Below are positions 44,226 to 53,043 of a DNA stretch of 64,000 bases, one piece after another; positions within the stretch are counted from its first letter, which is position 1; each line of letters opens with the position of its first letter. Below the pieces are notes generated by a model. It made no database searches and was not told the origin of the DNA. It worked only from the letters and a program-made list of their open reading frames with translations. Location: assembly GCF_002245355.1 (NCBI RefSeq), contig NZ_NOWF01000001.1, positions 1 through 64,000 on the forward strand, written 5' to 3'. The DNA is from Paludifilum halophilum (lineage in GTDB: Bacteria; Bacillota; Bacilli; Thermoactinomycetales; DSM-45169). The translations under genes and the position numbers were made by a program.

Positions 44226-45950
44226 TTGAGACAGAAAACGATGTTGATTCCGACACTGCGCAAGGTGGGGGCGGAGGCGGAGATGGCCAGCCATCGCTTG
44301 ATGCTGCGGGCGGGAATGATTCGGCAGTTGGCGGCGGGAGTTTATACATATCTTCCCTTGGCTCATCGCACTTTGTACAAAGTGGAGCAGGTGGTTCGGG
44401 AAGAAATGAACCGTATCGGTGCTCAGGAGATCCTGATGCCTGCTTTAAACCCGTCGGAATTATGGCGGGAGACGGGACGGTGGGACACTTACGGCCCGGA
44501 GTTGATCACTTTGCAAGATCGGCATGAACGGGATTTCCTGCTGGGACCTACCCATGAAGAAGTCATTACCGACCTCTTGCGCAATGAGGTGAACTCCTAC
44601 AAGCGGCTGCCCATGTCTCTCTATCAAATCCAGACCAAATACCGCGACGAACGGCGTCCCCGATCCGGGCTGCTCCGGGGGCGGGAGTTTTTAATGAAAG
44701 ATGCCTATACTTTTCATGCGGATCGGGAGACGTTGGACCAGGCCTATCAGGGCATGTATCACGCTTATGAGCGGATTTTTACCCGATTGGGTCTGGACTT
44801 TCGGGCAGTGGAAGCGGATTCCGGGGCGATCGGCGGTACAGAAAACCATGAGTTTATGGTGTTGGCGGATTCCGGTGAAGATACACTGACCCTGTGTGAC
44901 TCCTGCGACTATGCCGCCAATATCGAAACGGCTAGGGTAGGCGGCCATGAAGGGGAGAAGTCCCGTCCCGTTGCGGAAGAGATTTCCACAGTGGAAAAGG
45001 TATCCACGCCGAAGGCATCCACTATCGAACAAGTAACGAAGATGCTGGATATCTCTCCTCATCGACTGATGAAGAGTTTATTGTTCGATGTGGATGGTGA
45101 GCCGGTACTGGTCTTGGTACGGGGGGACCATGAAGCCAATGAGGTGAAGGTGAAGCATGCTTTGGATGCGGATCAGTGCGAATTGGCGGATGAGGCCGTG
45201 GTACAACGGGTAACCGGGGCTCCAAGCGGGTTTGCGGGGCCTGTCGGGTTGAAAGAGAAGGTCCGGATCATCGCGGATCACGCGGTTCGAGATCTTTTCG
45301 ATGCGGTCACCGGGGCTAATGAAGCCGACGCTCACTTGCTTCATGTCACCCCGGAACGGGATTTCCAGGTGGATCACTTCGCCGATGTTCGGACGGTGCA
45401 GGAAGGGGATCCCTGCCCTCATTGCGGCGGCACACTCCGCTTTTCGCGGGGCATTGAGGTCGGGCATGTGTTCAAGCTGGGTACCAAGTACAGCGAAGCG
45501 ATGCAGGCGACCTTCCTGGATCGGGAAGGGAAGGAACAGCCGTTAATCATGGGTTGTTACGGAATCGGAATTTCCCGGTTGGCGGCGGCGATTATCGAAC
45601 AGCACCACGACGACAACGGCATCACTTGGCCTTTAACCGCCGCGCCTTTTGCCGTCCATTTAATCGCTGTCAACATGAAAGACGAAAACCAAGCCCGGCT
45701 GGCGGAACAACTGTACGGACAGCTGGTCCAAAACGGTCTCGAAGTCCTCTTTGATGATCGACAGGAACGGGCCGGTGTCAAATTCAAGGATTCCGACCTG
45801 ATCGGAATCCCGCTGCGAATCACAGTCGGTTCGAAGGCGGCGGAAGAAGTGGTGGAGTATAAAATCCGACGCAGTGGAGAAAGTGGGCATCTCTCCGCAC
45901 AAGAACTTTCGAATCAGCTTCCGGAACTGCTGAAGCAAGTCGATGGATGA
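44226..45950 (+). CDS. proS: Prolyl-tRNA synthetase, bacterial type
   Basis: A 574-residue class IIa synthetase. MLIPTLRKVGAEAEMASHRL begins the catalytic domain; motif 2 is FQ-type KYRDERRPRSGLLRGREF and motif 3 is GCYGIGISRLAAAIIEQ. The INS editing domain (about residues 225-400) lies between motifs 2 and 3, as in bacterial ProRS. The anticodon-binding domain ends the protein. The start is TTG 44226, preceded by AAGGGGG. It closes the uppS cluster and is followed by a terminator. Confidence 0.96.
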   Translation: MRQKTMLIPTLRKVGAEAEMASHRLMLRAGMIRQLAAGVYTYLPLAHRTLYKVEQVVREEMNRIGAQEILMPALNPSELWRETGRWDTYGPELITLQDRHERDFLLGPTHEEVITDLLRNEVNSYKRLPMSLYQIQTKYRDERRPRSGLLRGREFLMKDAYTFHADRETLDQAYQGMYHAYERIFTRLGLDFRAVEADSGAIGGTENHEFMVLADSGEDTLTLCDSCDYAANIETARVGGHEGEKSRPVAEEISTVEKVSTPKASTIEQVTKMLDISPHRLMKSLLFDVDGEPVLVLVRGDHEANEVKVKHALDADQCELADEAVVQRVTGAPSGFAGPVGLKEKVRIIADHAVRDLFDAVTGANEADAHLLHVTPERDFQVDHFADVRTVQEGDPCPHCGGTLRFSRGIEVGHVFKLGTKYSEAMQATFLDREGKEQPLIMGCYGIGISRLAAAIIEQHHDDNGITWPLTAAPFAVHLIAVNMKDENQARLAEQLYGQLVQNGLEVLFDDRQERAGVKFKDSDLIGIPLRITVGSKAAEEVVEYKIRRSGESGHLSAQELSNQLPELLKQVDG

Positions 45951-46027
45951 GTATGATCGTTCCAGCTGAGCGGAGGGACTGACTCTCAAGCGGGTATATC
46001 AACGGACCAACCTCCTCCTGAATACCG

Positions 46028-46064
46028 AGGCGGGGTTTCCTGATAAGGGAAACCCCGCCTTTTT
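46028..46064 (+). terminator. Rho-independent terminator after proS
   Basis: The 13-bp arms AGGCGGGGTTTCC (46028-46040) and GGAAACCCCGCCT (46048-46060) are followed by TTTT. Confidence 0.92.
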
Positions 46065-46186
46065 AACCCTGCCGAGAAGTGCGCTCTAGTCCATCCCGCC
46101 TCTTTCTGATACACTCATTGGAGACGCAAACGGACGAACCGAAAGAAGTCATGCGTAAAGGCGGAAAGGGTCGGAGGTGAAATCGG

Positions 46187-49100
46187 ATGACCGCAACAAC
46201 AATCAAACGTCAGCGATGGGAACAAGTGCTGAAAAAAGCCGAGATCCCGTCGGAAGTGGTTCAGCAACATTTTGCGGGGGCGTACATAGAAAAGGTGAAA
46301 GTGAGCCGTTTGAAACGGACCTGGACCTTCTATCTGAAACTGGAACAGCCGGTTCCGCCCCATGTGATGTTCCGGGTTCAGGAGAAGGTGGCTGAGGCTT
46401 TTTCGCCCGCCGTTCAAACATCGTTTGTCGTTCGGTATGAGGGAGCCGATTTGGAACAGTTGATGGAAATGTATTGGCAATGGATCCGGAAACGGGTGGC
46501 GGAGGATTTGTCCCCGTCGGCGGCGGGTTGGCTTTCCCGATCGGACTGGCACTTGGAGGGGGAGTTGTTAACGATCAACTTTCCCAATCAGATGATGACC
46601 CAAATGGCTGTCAGCAAACAACTGGATCAGGTCGTCGCTTCTCTGTTTCAGGAAGTGTCAGGTACACGGTTACAAGTCGCCCTATCCTACCGGGAATCCG
46701 ACACAGCCCGGGAACAATTCCAGGAACGGCGGGAGGAAGCCGAACGAAAACTGGTAGAAGAGGCGATGGTCCACTTGGAGGAATCAGAGCCGCCGCCGGA
46801 GGAGGAAGCGGACGAGGGCCCCGTGGCCATTGGTTACGATTTTCGGGATGAACCGATTCTGACCAAGGAAATCACGGATGAAGAACGGCGCGTATGTATC
46901 CAGGGCTGCGTTTTCAAATCGGAGGTGCGCGAGCTCCGCAGCGGACGGACGCTGCTTACCTTTAATGTGACGGATTACACGGATTCGATCGCAGTGAAAG
47001 TATTCGCCCGGGATAAAGAGGATGCAGCCGTCCTGGGACGGGTCCGTGACGGAATGTGGGTTCGTTTGAGAGGGTCCGTTCAGTTTGATACTTTCGCCCG
47101 GGATCTGGTAGTGATGGCGAACGACTTGAAAGAAGTCCCTCCATACAAGCGGCAGGATACCGCTGATGAAAAACGGGTGGAACTTCATCTGCATACTGCG
47201 ATGAGCGCCATGGACGGAGTCTATGATCCCGAGAAGATGGTGAAACAGGCGGCGGAATGGGGTCATCCGGCGGTAGCGGTAACGGATCACGGAGTTGTGC
47301 AGGCCTATCCCGAGGCATACGCCGCCGGACAGAAATACGGGGTTCAGGTGATCTTCGGCTTGGAAGCCTATCTGGTGGATGACGGTGTGCCGATCGTGAT
47401 GAATCCTGTAAACCGGGAACTGAAAGAGGATACCTACGTGGTGTTTGACGTGGAAACCACCGGTTTGTCAGCTGTTCACGACGAAATCATTGAGTTGGCC
47501 GCAGTGAAAGTGAAGGGCGGGGAGGTCGTCGACCGGTTTGAATCCTTTGTCAACCCTCACCGCAAACTGACAGCGATGATTACGGAATTGACCAGTATCA
47601 CCGATGATATGGTCGAGGACGCTCCCGATCTGAAAGATGTCTTGCCGAAGTTTTTGGCGTTTGCCGGGGATAGCGTATTGGTGGCCCATAACGCCCGCTT
47701 TGACATGGGTTTTTTGCAGATGGGGGCGAAAAAAATCGGCGAACAACCGGTGACCAACCCGGTGCTGGATACCCTGGAGTTGGGCCGGGTGTTGTATCCT
47801 CAGATGAAAAACCACCGGCTGAACACATTGTGCAAGAAGTTTGATATCGACTTGGAACAGCATCACCGGGCGATTTACGACGCGGAAGCAACCGGTTACC
47901 TCCTGTGGAAGATGATCGGCGATTGTGTCGAGCAGGGGATCACTCGTCTCGATCAGGTGAACGACTCTACCGGGGAGCGGGATCTGAGCCGGCTTCGCCC
48001 TTTCCATGCCATCATCCTGGTGGAGAATTACACGGGATTGAAAAATTTATATAAATTGGTTTCCTTTGCCCATTTGAAATACTTCCACCGGACCCCCCGC
48101 ATTCCCCGCAGTTTGCTGGAAGAATACCGGGAGGGGCTGATCATCGGTTCCGGGTGTGAAAAAGGGGAGCTGTTTGAAGCCGCTTTGCAGAAATCACCGG
48201 AGGAAGTGGAAGAGATTGCTCGGTTTTATGATTATCTGGAAATACAACCCATTGAAGTGAACCAACACCTTGTCGACAAAGAGATCGTGGACAGCCCTGA
48301 GCGCTTGCGGGAAGCCAATCGTCTCCTGGTGAAACTGGGTGAGCGCTTGGACAAGCCGGTGGTAGCCACATCTAACGCCCATTATCTAAATGAGTGGGAA
48401 GGAACGTTTCGGGAGATCCTCGCCATGAACCAGACCGGGGGATTTCGCAAGAAAGGCCCTCTGCCCCGAACTCATTTTCGTACGACGGATGAGATGTTGG
48501 AGGAGTTCTCCTACTTAGGCGAGGAAAAGGCTCGGGAAGTGGTTATAAAAGCCCCGGGGGAGATTGCGGACCGGATTGAGGAGATGAAGCCCTTTCCCGA
48601 CGATCTGCATACTCCGATCATCGAAGGGGCCGACGAAGAGCTGCGCCGAATCTGTTATGAGACGGCGGAAGGGTTATACGGGTCCCCTTTGCCGGATATT
48701 GTGAGGGAGCGACTGGAAAATGAGCTGGGCAGTATTATCAAGCACGGATTTGCTGTGATTTATCTCATTTCTCACAAGCTCGTGACCAAGTCCCTGGAGG
48801 ATGGCTACTTGGTTGGCTCCCGGGGTTCAGTGGGTTCTTCCTTTGTGGCTACGATGAGCAATATTACTGAAGTGAATCCGTTACCGCCGCACTATGTCTG
48901 TCCCGGCTGCCAATACAGCCGTTTTATCAATGATGGAACCGTGGCATCGGGGTTTGACCTTCCTGATGAACAATGTCCGGAATGCGGCAGTGATATGAAA
49001 AAAGACGGACACGATATCCCCTTTGAAACGTTCCTCGGATTTCAAGGGGACAAGGTTCCGGATATCGATCTCAACTTCTCCGGGGAGTACCAGCCTCGTG

Positions 49101-50479
49101 CCCACAAATATACCGAGGAGCTTTTCGGAAAGGAATACGTATATCGTGCCGGAACCATTTCCACCGTTGCTCAGAAGACGGCTTTCGGATATGTGAAAAA
49201 GTATGAAGAGGAGAAGCAGTACCAGTGGCGCAACGCTGAAGTGGACCGAATGGTGGAGGGGTGCAGCGGTGTCAAAAGGACCACCGGTCAGCATCCCGGA
49301 GGTTTGATGGTGATTCCTCAAAACAAAGAGGTGTACGATTTTACACCGATTCAGCGCCCGGCGGATGATGTGAAGTCGGAGACGATCACCACCCACTTCG
49401 ACTATCACGCGATCAGCGGGCGGCTTTTGAAGCTGGATATCCTGGGTCACGATGATCCGACGGTGATCCGGATGTTGCAGGATTTGACCGGTATTGATCC
49501 TCAGACGATCCCGATCGATGATCCTGAAGTGATGAAGCTGTTCGGCAGTACCGAATCCCTGGGTGTCACCCCCGAGGAGATCGGGACGGTGACGGGAACA
49601 CTGGGAATTCCCGAATTCGGGACCCGCTTTGTACGTCAGATGCTGGAAGATACCAAACCGACCACCTTCGGCGAGTTGGTGCGCATCTCCGGCCTTTCCC
49701 ACGGAACCGACGTGTGGCTCAATAACGCCCAGGACCTGATCCGCAGCAAGACAGCCGTTCTGGCGGAAGTGATCTCCACCCGGGATGACATCATGGTTTA
49801 CCTCATTTACAAGGGGATGGATCCGTCGATCGCTTTTAAGCTGATGGAAAAGGTCCGCAAAGGGAAAGGGCTGACCGAGGACGAAGCCGACCAGATGCGG
49901 CAACACAATGTACCTGATTGGTATATCGATTCCTGCCGCAAAATCAAGTATATGTTCCCGAAAGCCCACGCGGTGGCTTATGTATTGATGGCGGTCCGTA
50001 TTGCCTGGTTCAAGGTGCATTATCCCATTCAGTACTATGCCACTTATTTCAGCGTTCGGGCTGATGACTTCGACCTGGAGTTGGTGGTGAAAGGGGCGGA
50101 CGCTATCAAAAAGGCGATCGAAGAGACTAATGAAAAAGGGGTCTCCGCCACCCCCAAGGAAAAGGGGTTGCTTACCGTGCTGGAATCTGCCCGGGAGATG
50201 TTGGCCCGGGGGCTGAAATTCCGAAACCTGGACCTTTACCGCTCCCATGCGACCCATTTTTTGGTGGATGGAGACAGTCTCATCCCCCCTTTCTCTTCTG
50301 TCAACGGGATCGGTGTCAATGCCGCCAAAAACATCGTTGAAGCGAGAAAGGACGGCGAGTTCCTTTCCGTGGAAGATCTGCAAAAGCGAAGCCGTATCTC
50401 CAGTGCGGTGGTGGAGGTGCTCAAACGCCTGGGTTGTCTCAACGACATGCCGGAGAGTAATCAGCTGACGCTTTTTTAA
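46187..50479 (+). CDS. polC: DNA polymerase III PolC, Gram-positive alpha subunit
   Basis: The 1430-residue replicative polymerase (B. subtilis PolC has 1437). An N-terminal domain and OB fold (VCIQGCVFKSEVRELRSG) precede a PHP domain (ELHLHTAMSAMDGVYDPEKM, near 333) split by a DEDDh proofreading exonuclease (FDVETTGLSAVHDEIIELAA near 420; HNARFDMGFL; H..A.YDAEATG). The polymerase catalytic aspartates lie in DIDLNFSGEYQ; the zinc site is CPGCQYSRF and CPECGSDM. The C-terminus includes the HhH/duplex-binding part. Only in low-to-moderate GC Gram-positives is PolC present. Confidence 0.97.
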   Translation: MTATTIKRQRWEQVLKKAEIPSEVVQQHFAGAYIEKVKVSRLKRTWTFYLKLEQPVPPHVMFRVQEKVAEAFSPAVQTSFVVRYEGADLEQLMEMYWQWIRKRVAEDLSPSAAGWLSRSDWHLEGELLTINFPNQMMTQMAVSKQLDQVVASLFQEVSGTRLQVALSYRESDTAREQFQERREEAERKLVEEAMVHLEESEPPPEEEADEGPVAIGYDFRDEPILTKEITDEERRVCIQGCVFKSEVRELRSGRTLLTFNVTDYTDSIAVKVFARDKEDAAVLGRVRDGMWVRLRGSVQFDTFARDLVVMANDLKEVPPYKRQDTADEKRVELHLHTAMSAMDGVYDPEKMVKQAAEWGHPAVAVTDHGVVQAYPEAYAAGQKYGVQVIFGLEAYLVDDGVPIVMNPVNRELKEDTYVVFDVETTGLSAVHDEIIELAAVKVKGGEVVDRFESFVNPHRKLTAMITELTSITDDMVEDAPDLKDVLPKFLAFAGDSVLVAHNARFDMGFLQMGAKKIGEQPVTNPVLDTLELGRVLYPQMKNHRLNTLCKKFDIDLEQHHRAIYDAEATGYLLWKMIGDCVEQGITRLDQVNDSTGERDLSRLRPFHAIILVENYTGLKNLYKLVSFAHLKYFHRTPRIPRSLLEEYREGLIIGSGCEKGELFEAALQKSPEEVEEIARFYDYLEIQPIEVNQHLVDKEIVDSPERLREANRLLVKLGERLDKPVVATSNAHYLNEWEGTFREILAMNQTGGFRKKGPLPRTHFRTTDEMLEEFSYLGEEKAREVVIKAPGEIADRIEEMKPFPDDLHTPIIEGADEELRRICYETAEGLYGSPLPDIVRERLENELGSIIKHGFAVIYLISHKLVTKSLEDGYLVGSRGSVGSSFVATMSNITEVNPLPPHYVCPGCQYSRFINDGTVASGFDLPDEQCPECGSDMKKDGHDIPFETFLGFQGDKVPDIDLNFSGEYQPRAHKYTEELFGKEYVYRAGTISTVAQKTAFGYVKKYEEEKQYQWRNAEVDRMVEGCSGVKRTTGQHPGGLMVIPQNKEVYDFTPIQRPADDVKSETITTHFDYHAISGRLLKLDILGHDDPTVIRMLQDLTGIDPQTIPIDDPEVMKLFGSTESLGVTPEEIGTVTGTLGIPEFGTRFVRQMLEDTKPTTFGELVRISGLSHGTDVWLNNAQDLIRSKTAVLAEVISTRDDIMVYLIYKGMDPSIAFKLMEKVRKGKGLTEDEADQMRQHNVPDWYIDSCRKIKYMFPKAHAVAYVLMAVRIAWFKVHYPIQYYATYFSVRADDFDLELVVKGADAIKKAIEETNEKGVSATPKEKGLLTVLESAREMLARGLKFRNLDLYRSHATHFLVDGDSLIPPFSSVNGIGVNAAKNIVEARKDGEFLSVEDLQKRSRISSAVVEVLKRLGCLNDMPESNQLTLF

Positions 50480-50535
50480 CGTTTGGAGACGGGTTCGGCG
50501 AAGCGGGATGATCGCCGGTGAACCGGCCCTGAAAA

Positions 50536-50565
50536 TTGCGTGCCAAGGGTTGGTTGTGTTATAAT
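50536..50565 (+). promoter_or_regulatory. Promoter of the rimP-nusA-infB operon
   Basis: TTGCGT (50536-50541), an 18-nt spacer and consensus TATAAT (50560-50565). Confidence 0.7.
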
Positions 50566-50600
50566 CTTTTTGGCTATACTGATAGAAGATACGTCCGGCC

Positions 50601-50630
50601 GGAAAGAGTGGGTTGTCGCCCACTCTTTCC
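50601..50630 (+). promoter_or_regulatory. Leader hairpin of the rimP-nusA operon
   Basis: A perfect 12-bp stem GGAAAGAGTGGG / CCCACTCTTTCC (50601-50612, 50619-50630) with a 6-nt loop lies about 28 nt into the predicted leader. Only CTTTG follows, so it is a weak terminator at best. It may be an attenuator or pause site tied to NusA level. Confidence 0.55.
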
Positions 50631-50685
50631 CTTTGTGGTTAGATATGAGGGGCGGGACGAGGCGGATATGAAGGAGGGAAAGGGA

Positions 50686-51147
50686 TTGAGCCGCAAAGTG
50701 TCGGAAGCGGTGGAACGTTTGGCCGTACCCATTCTTGACGAAGAAGGATTGGAGTTGTACGACACGGAGTTTACAAAGGAAGGGAAGAACTGGTTCCTGC
50801 GTGTCTACATCGACCGCCCGGAAGGAAAGGTGGACTTGGATGATTGCAAACGGATCAGTGAGCGGCTCAGCACGGAGCTGGACCGTCAGGATCCGATTTC
50901 CGGCGCATATTATCTGGAAGTTTCATCTCCTGGAGCGGAAAGGCCTCTCAAAAGGGATTGGCATTTTAAACGCGCGGTGGGAAGTCCGGTCTTCCTGAAA
51001 ACCTATGAAGCCATCGACGGTCGAAAAAAATTCGAAGGGAAACTCATCCGCTATACACCGGAATCGGTCACGGTGGAGATCGAGGGCGAACCGGTGGAGA
51101 TTCCGACGGATAAAGTGGCGAAGGCTCGACGGGTGCTCGTGCTTTAA
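50686..51147 (+). CDS. rimP: Ribosome maturation factor RimP
   Basis: A 153-residue factor for 30S assembly. The two-domain RimP pattern is clear: LELYDTEFTKEGKNWFLRVYI, DDCKRISERLSTELDRQDPI and the invariant YYLEVSSPGAERPLKRDWHF. The start is TTG 50686, 8 nt after AAGGAGG, giving an N-terminus (SRKVSEAVERLAVPI) that aligns with B. subtilis RimP. A longer frame from 50536 overlaps the promoter and is rejected. First gene of the operon. Confidence 0.93.
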   Translation: MSRKVSEAVERLAVPILDEEGLELYDTEFTKEGKNWFLRVYIDRPEGKVDLDDCKRISERLSTELDRQDPISGAYYLEVSSPGAERPLKRDWHFKRAVGSPVFLKTYEAIDGRKKFEGKLIRYTPESVTVEIEGEPVEIPTDKVAKARRVLVL

Positions 51148-51169
51148 TCGAAGGGAGGAGAATGAAACG

Positions 51170-52402
51170 ATGAATGCAGAGTTCATCGAAGCCCTCAATC
51201 AGTTGGAAAAAGAGAAGGGCATCAGTAAAGAGGTGTTGATCGAGGCGATCGAAGCCGCTTTGATCTCCGGTTATAAAAGAAATTTTCACTCGGCACAGAA
51301 CGTCCGGGTGGATATTGATCGGGACACGGGACACGTCCGTGTCTTCGCCCGCAAAACAGTGGTGGAGGAGGTGCTGGACCCGCGCCTGGAAATTTCTCAG
51401 GAGGCTGCGGAGGAGGTGAATCCTTCATTTCAATTGGGAGATATCGTAGAGATGGAAGTCACCCCGACCGACTTTGGCCGGATCGCGGCCCAGACCGCCA
51501 AACAGGTGGTGACCCAGCGCATTCGTGAAGCGGAACGGAGCATCATCTACGAGGAGTTTGTCGACCGGGAAGAAGATATTGTGACAGGGATTGTTCAGCG
51601 AGCTGACAATCGGCACTACTATATCGACCTGGGACGGGTAGAGGCGCTTCTCCCCTTTGCGGAGACCATGCCGGGAGAACGGTTTAAGCACAATGACCGG
51701 GTAAAATCGTACATTACCAAAGTGGAAAAATCGACGAAAGGTCCTCAAGTTTTTCTTTCCCGCACTCATCCGGGTCTTTTGAAGAGATTGTTTGAACTGG
51801 AAGTGCCGGAAATTTACGAAGGAATCGTTGAGATCCGTTCCGTGGCCCGGGAAGCGGGTCATCGATCCAAGATCGCCGTCGCTTCCCGGGAAGATCAGGT
51901 GGATCCTGTCGGTGCCTGTGTCGGACACCGGGGAATGCGGGTTCAAACCGTCGTCAACGAGTTGCGGGGGGAAAAGATCGACATTGTCCGATACTACGAG
52001 GATCCGGTAGAGTACGTTTCCAATTCTCTCAGCCCATCCAAGGTGATCAGTGTGGAGATTGAGGAAGAAGAAAAAGTGGCCCGGGTCATCGTTCCGGACC
52101 ATCAGCTTTCCCTGGCGATCGGGAAGGAAGGGCAGAATGCCCGTCTGGCCGCGAAATTGACTGGTTGGAAAATCGATATCAAAAGTGAGTCCGAAGCGGC
52201 CCAGGAGGAAGAAGAGGGTTTCGATGAACCCCTTTCTGAGGAAACGGATGAACCGGCCCTGGATGAGGGCGATATCGCCGAAGAAACGGAGTGGAATTCC
52301 GTGGATGACAGCGAGGAGGAAGAAAAAGCTCCAGAAAGCCCGGAGGCCGGTGAAGCCGGAGATGAAGTGTCGTCAAGGACGGAAGAACCGAAAGCTGAGT
52401 GA
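51170..52402 (+). CDS. nusA: Transcription termination/antitermination factor NusA
   Basis: A 410-residue RNA polymerase-associated factor. The N-terminal RNAP-binding domain begins MNAEFIEALNQLEKEKGISK; an S1 domain (GIVQRADNRHYYIDLGRVEA) and two KH domains (VDPVGACVGHRGMRVQTVVNEL; LSLAIGKEGQNARLAAKLTGW) follow. After about residue 345 comes a long, highly acidic Glu/Asp tail, longer than in B. subtilis NusA (371 residues). ATG 51170 follows GGGAGGAG. An upstream frame from 51005 is spurious. Confidence 0.95.
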   Translation: MNAEFIEALNQLEKEKGISKEVLIEAIEAALISGYKRNFHSAQNVRVDIDRDTGHVRVFARKTVVEEVLDPRLEISQEAAEEVNPSFQLGDIVEMEVTPTDFGRIAAQTAKQVVTQRIREAERSIIYEEFVDREEDIVTGIVQRADNRHYYIDLGRVEALLPFAETMPGERFKHNDRVKSYITKVEKSTKGPQVFLSRTHPGLLKRLFELEVPEIYEGIVEIRSVAREAGHRSKIAVASREDQVDPVGACVGHRGMRVQTVVNELRGEKIDIVRYYEDPVEYVSNSLSPSKVISVEIEEEEKVARVIVPDHQLSLAIGKEGQNARLAAKLTGWKIDIKSESEAAQEEEEGFDEPLSEETDEPALDEGDIAEETEWNSVDDSEEEEKAPESPEAGEAGDEVSSRTEEPKAE

Positions 52403-52453
52403 CAGAATGGATTATCACTCGGCATAAGAAATCATCCCCGAGGAGGTGGGTGG

Positions 52454-52735
52454 ATGATGAAAACGAGGAAAGTACCGATGCGCAAGTGTGTCGCATCTCA
52501 AGAGATGTTTCCGAAAAAAGAGTTGATTCGCGTGGTTCGAACGCCGGACCATGAGATTTTGATCGATCCGACGGGTAAAAAATCCGGCAGAGGGGCTTAC
52601 CTCTGTGCCAAACCGGAATATGTGGAAATGGCCAGGAAGAAAAAAGCCCTGGACCGGGCCTTAAAGACCAAAGTGAAGGAGGAGGTCTACGATCGCCTCC
52701 AAGAATACATTGCCACCGGAAAACTCGATGGATAA
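52454..52735 (+). CDS. rnpM: RnpM/YlxR RNA-binding protein
   Basis: A 93-residue basic protein of the YlxR family. PMRKCVASQEMFPKKELIRV is the family signature (RKC..c....KKELIR), with GRGAYLCAKPEYVEMARKKK following. YlxR/RnpM binds RNA and was reported to modulate RNase P. AGGAGG is 7 nt before the ATG. Its 3' end overlaps ylxQ by 8 nt. Confidence 0.92.
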   Translation: MMKTRKVPMRKCVASQEMFPKKELIRVVRTPDHEILIDPTGKKSGRGAYLCAKPEYVEMARKKKALDRALKTKVKEEVYDRLQEYIATGKLDG

Positions 52736-53042
52736 ACTGTATCAATTACTGGGTTTGGCGGCCCGGGCAGGCAAATTGGTTTCGGGGGAAGAGCAGGTCT
52801 TGCGTGCGATCCGTTCCGGGCGGGCTTTCTTGGTCCTCATCTCTCAAGATGCGGCAAAAAATGCCGCCAAAAAGATTGCGGACAAATGCACTTATTATCA
52901 GGTTCCGCTGTCGCAAGCGGGGTCCAGGCGCCAACTGGGTCGGGCCGTCGGAAAAGGGGAACGCGTGGTCGTCGCTGTCGTCGATCCCGGTTTTTCCCGG
53001 CTCATGCGGAATAGGATCCGAGTAACTGACGGGGGTGACTAA
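52728..53042 (+). CDS. ylxQ: YlxQ, L7Ae/L30e/S12e/Gadd45-fold RNA-binding protein
   Basis: A 104-residue member of the L7Ae-like family: [24 protein letters not shown] is the typical N-terminal helix and glycine-rich loop, and [14 protein letters not shown] the central part. Such proteins bind kink-turn RNA; the cellular role of YlxQ is unclear. ATG 52728 overlaps the end of rnpM. Its stop lies just before the infB start. Confidence 0.9.
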   Translation: MDKLYQLLGLAARAGKLVSGEEQVLRAIRSGRAFLVLISQDAAKNAAKKIADKCTYYQVPLSQAGSRRQLGRAVGKGERVVVAVVDPGFSRLMRNRIRVTDGGD

Positions 53043-53043
53043 T

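Noticed and set aside
48881-50623. A 580-codon minus-strand frame opposite polC
   Set aside because: Antisense to the polymerase domain and over the rimP promoter; no known protein features.
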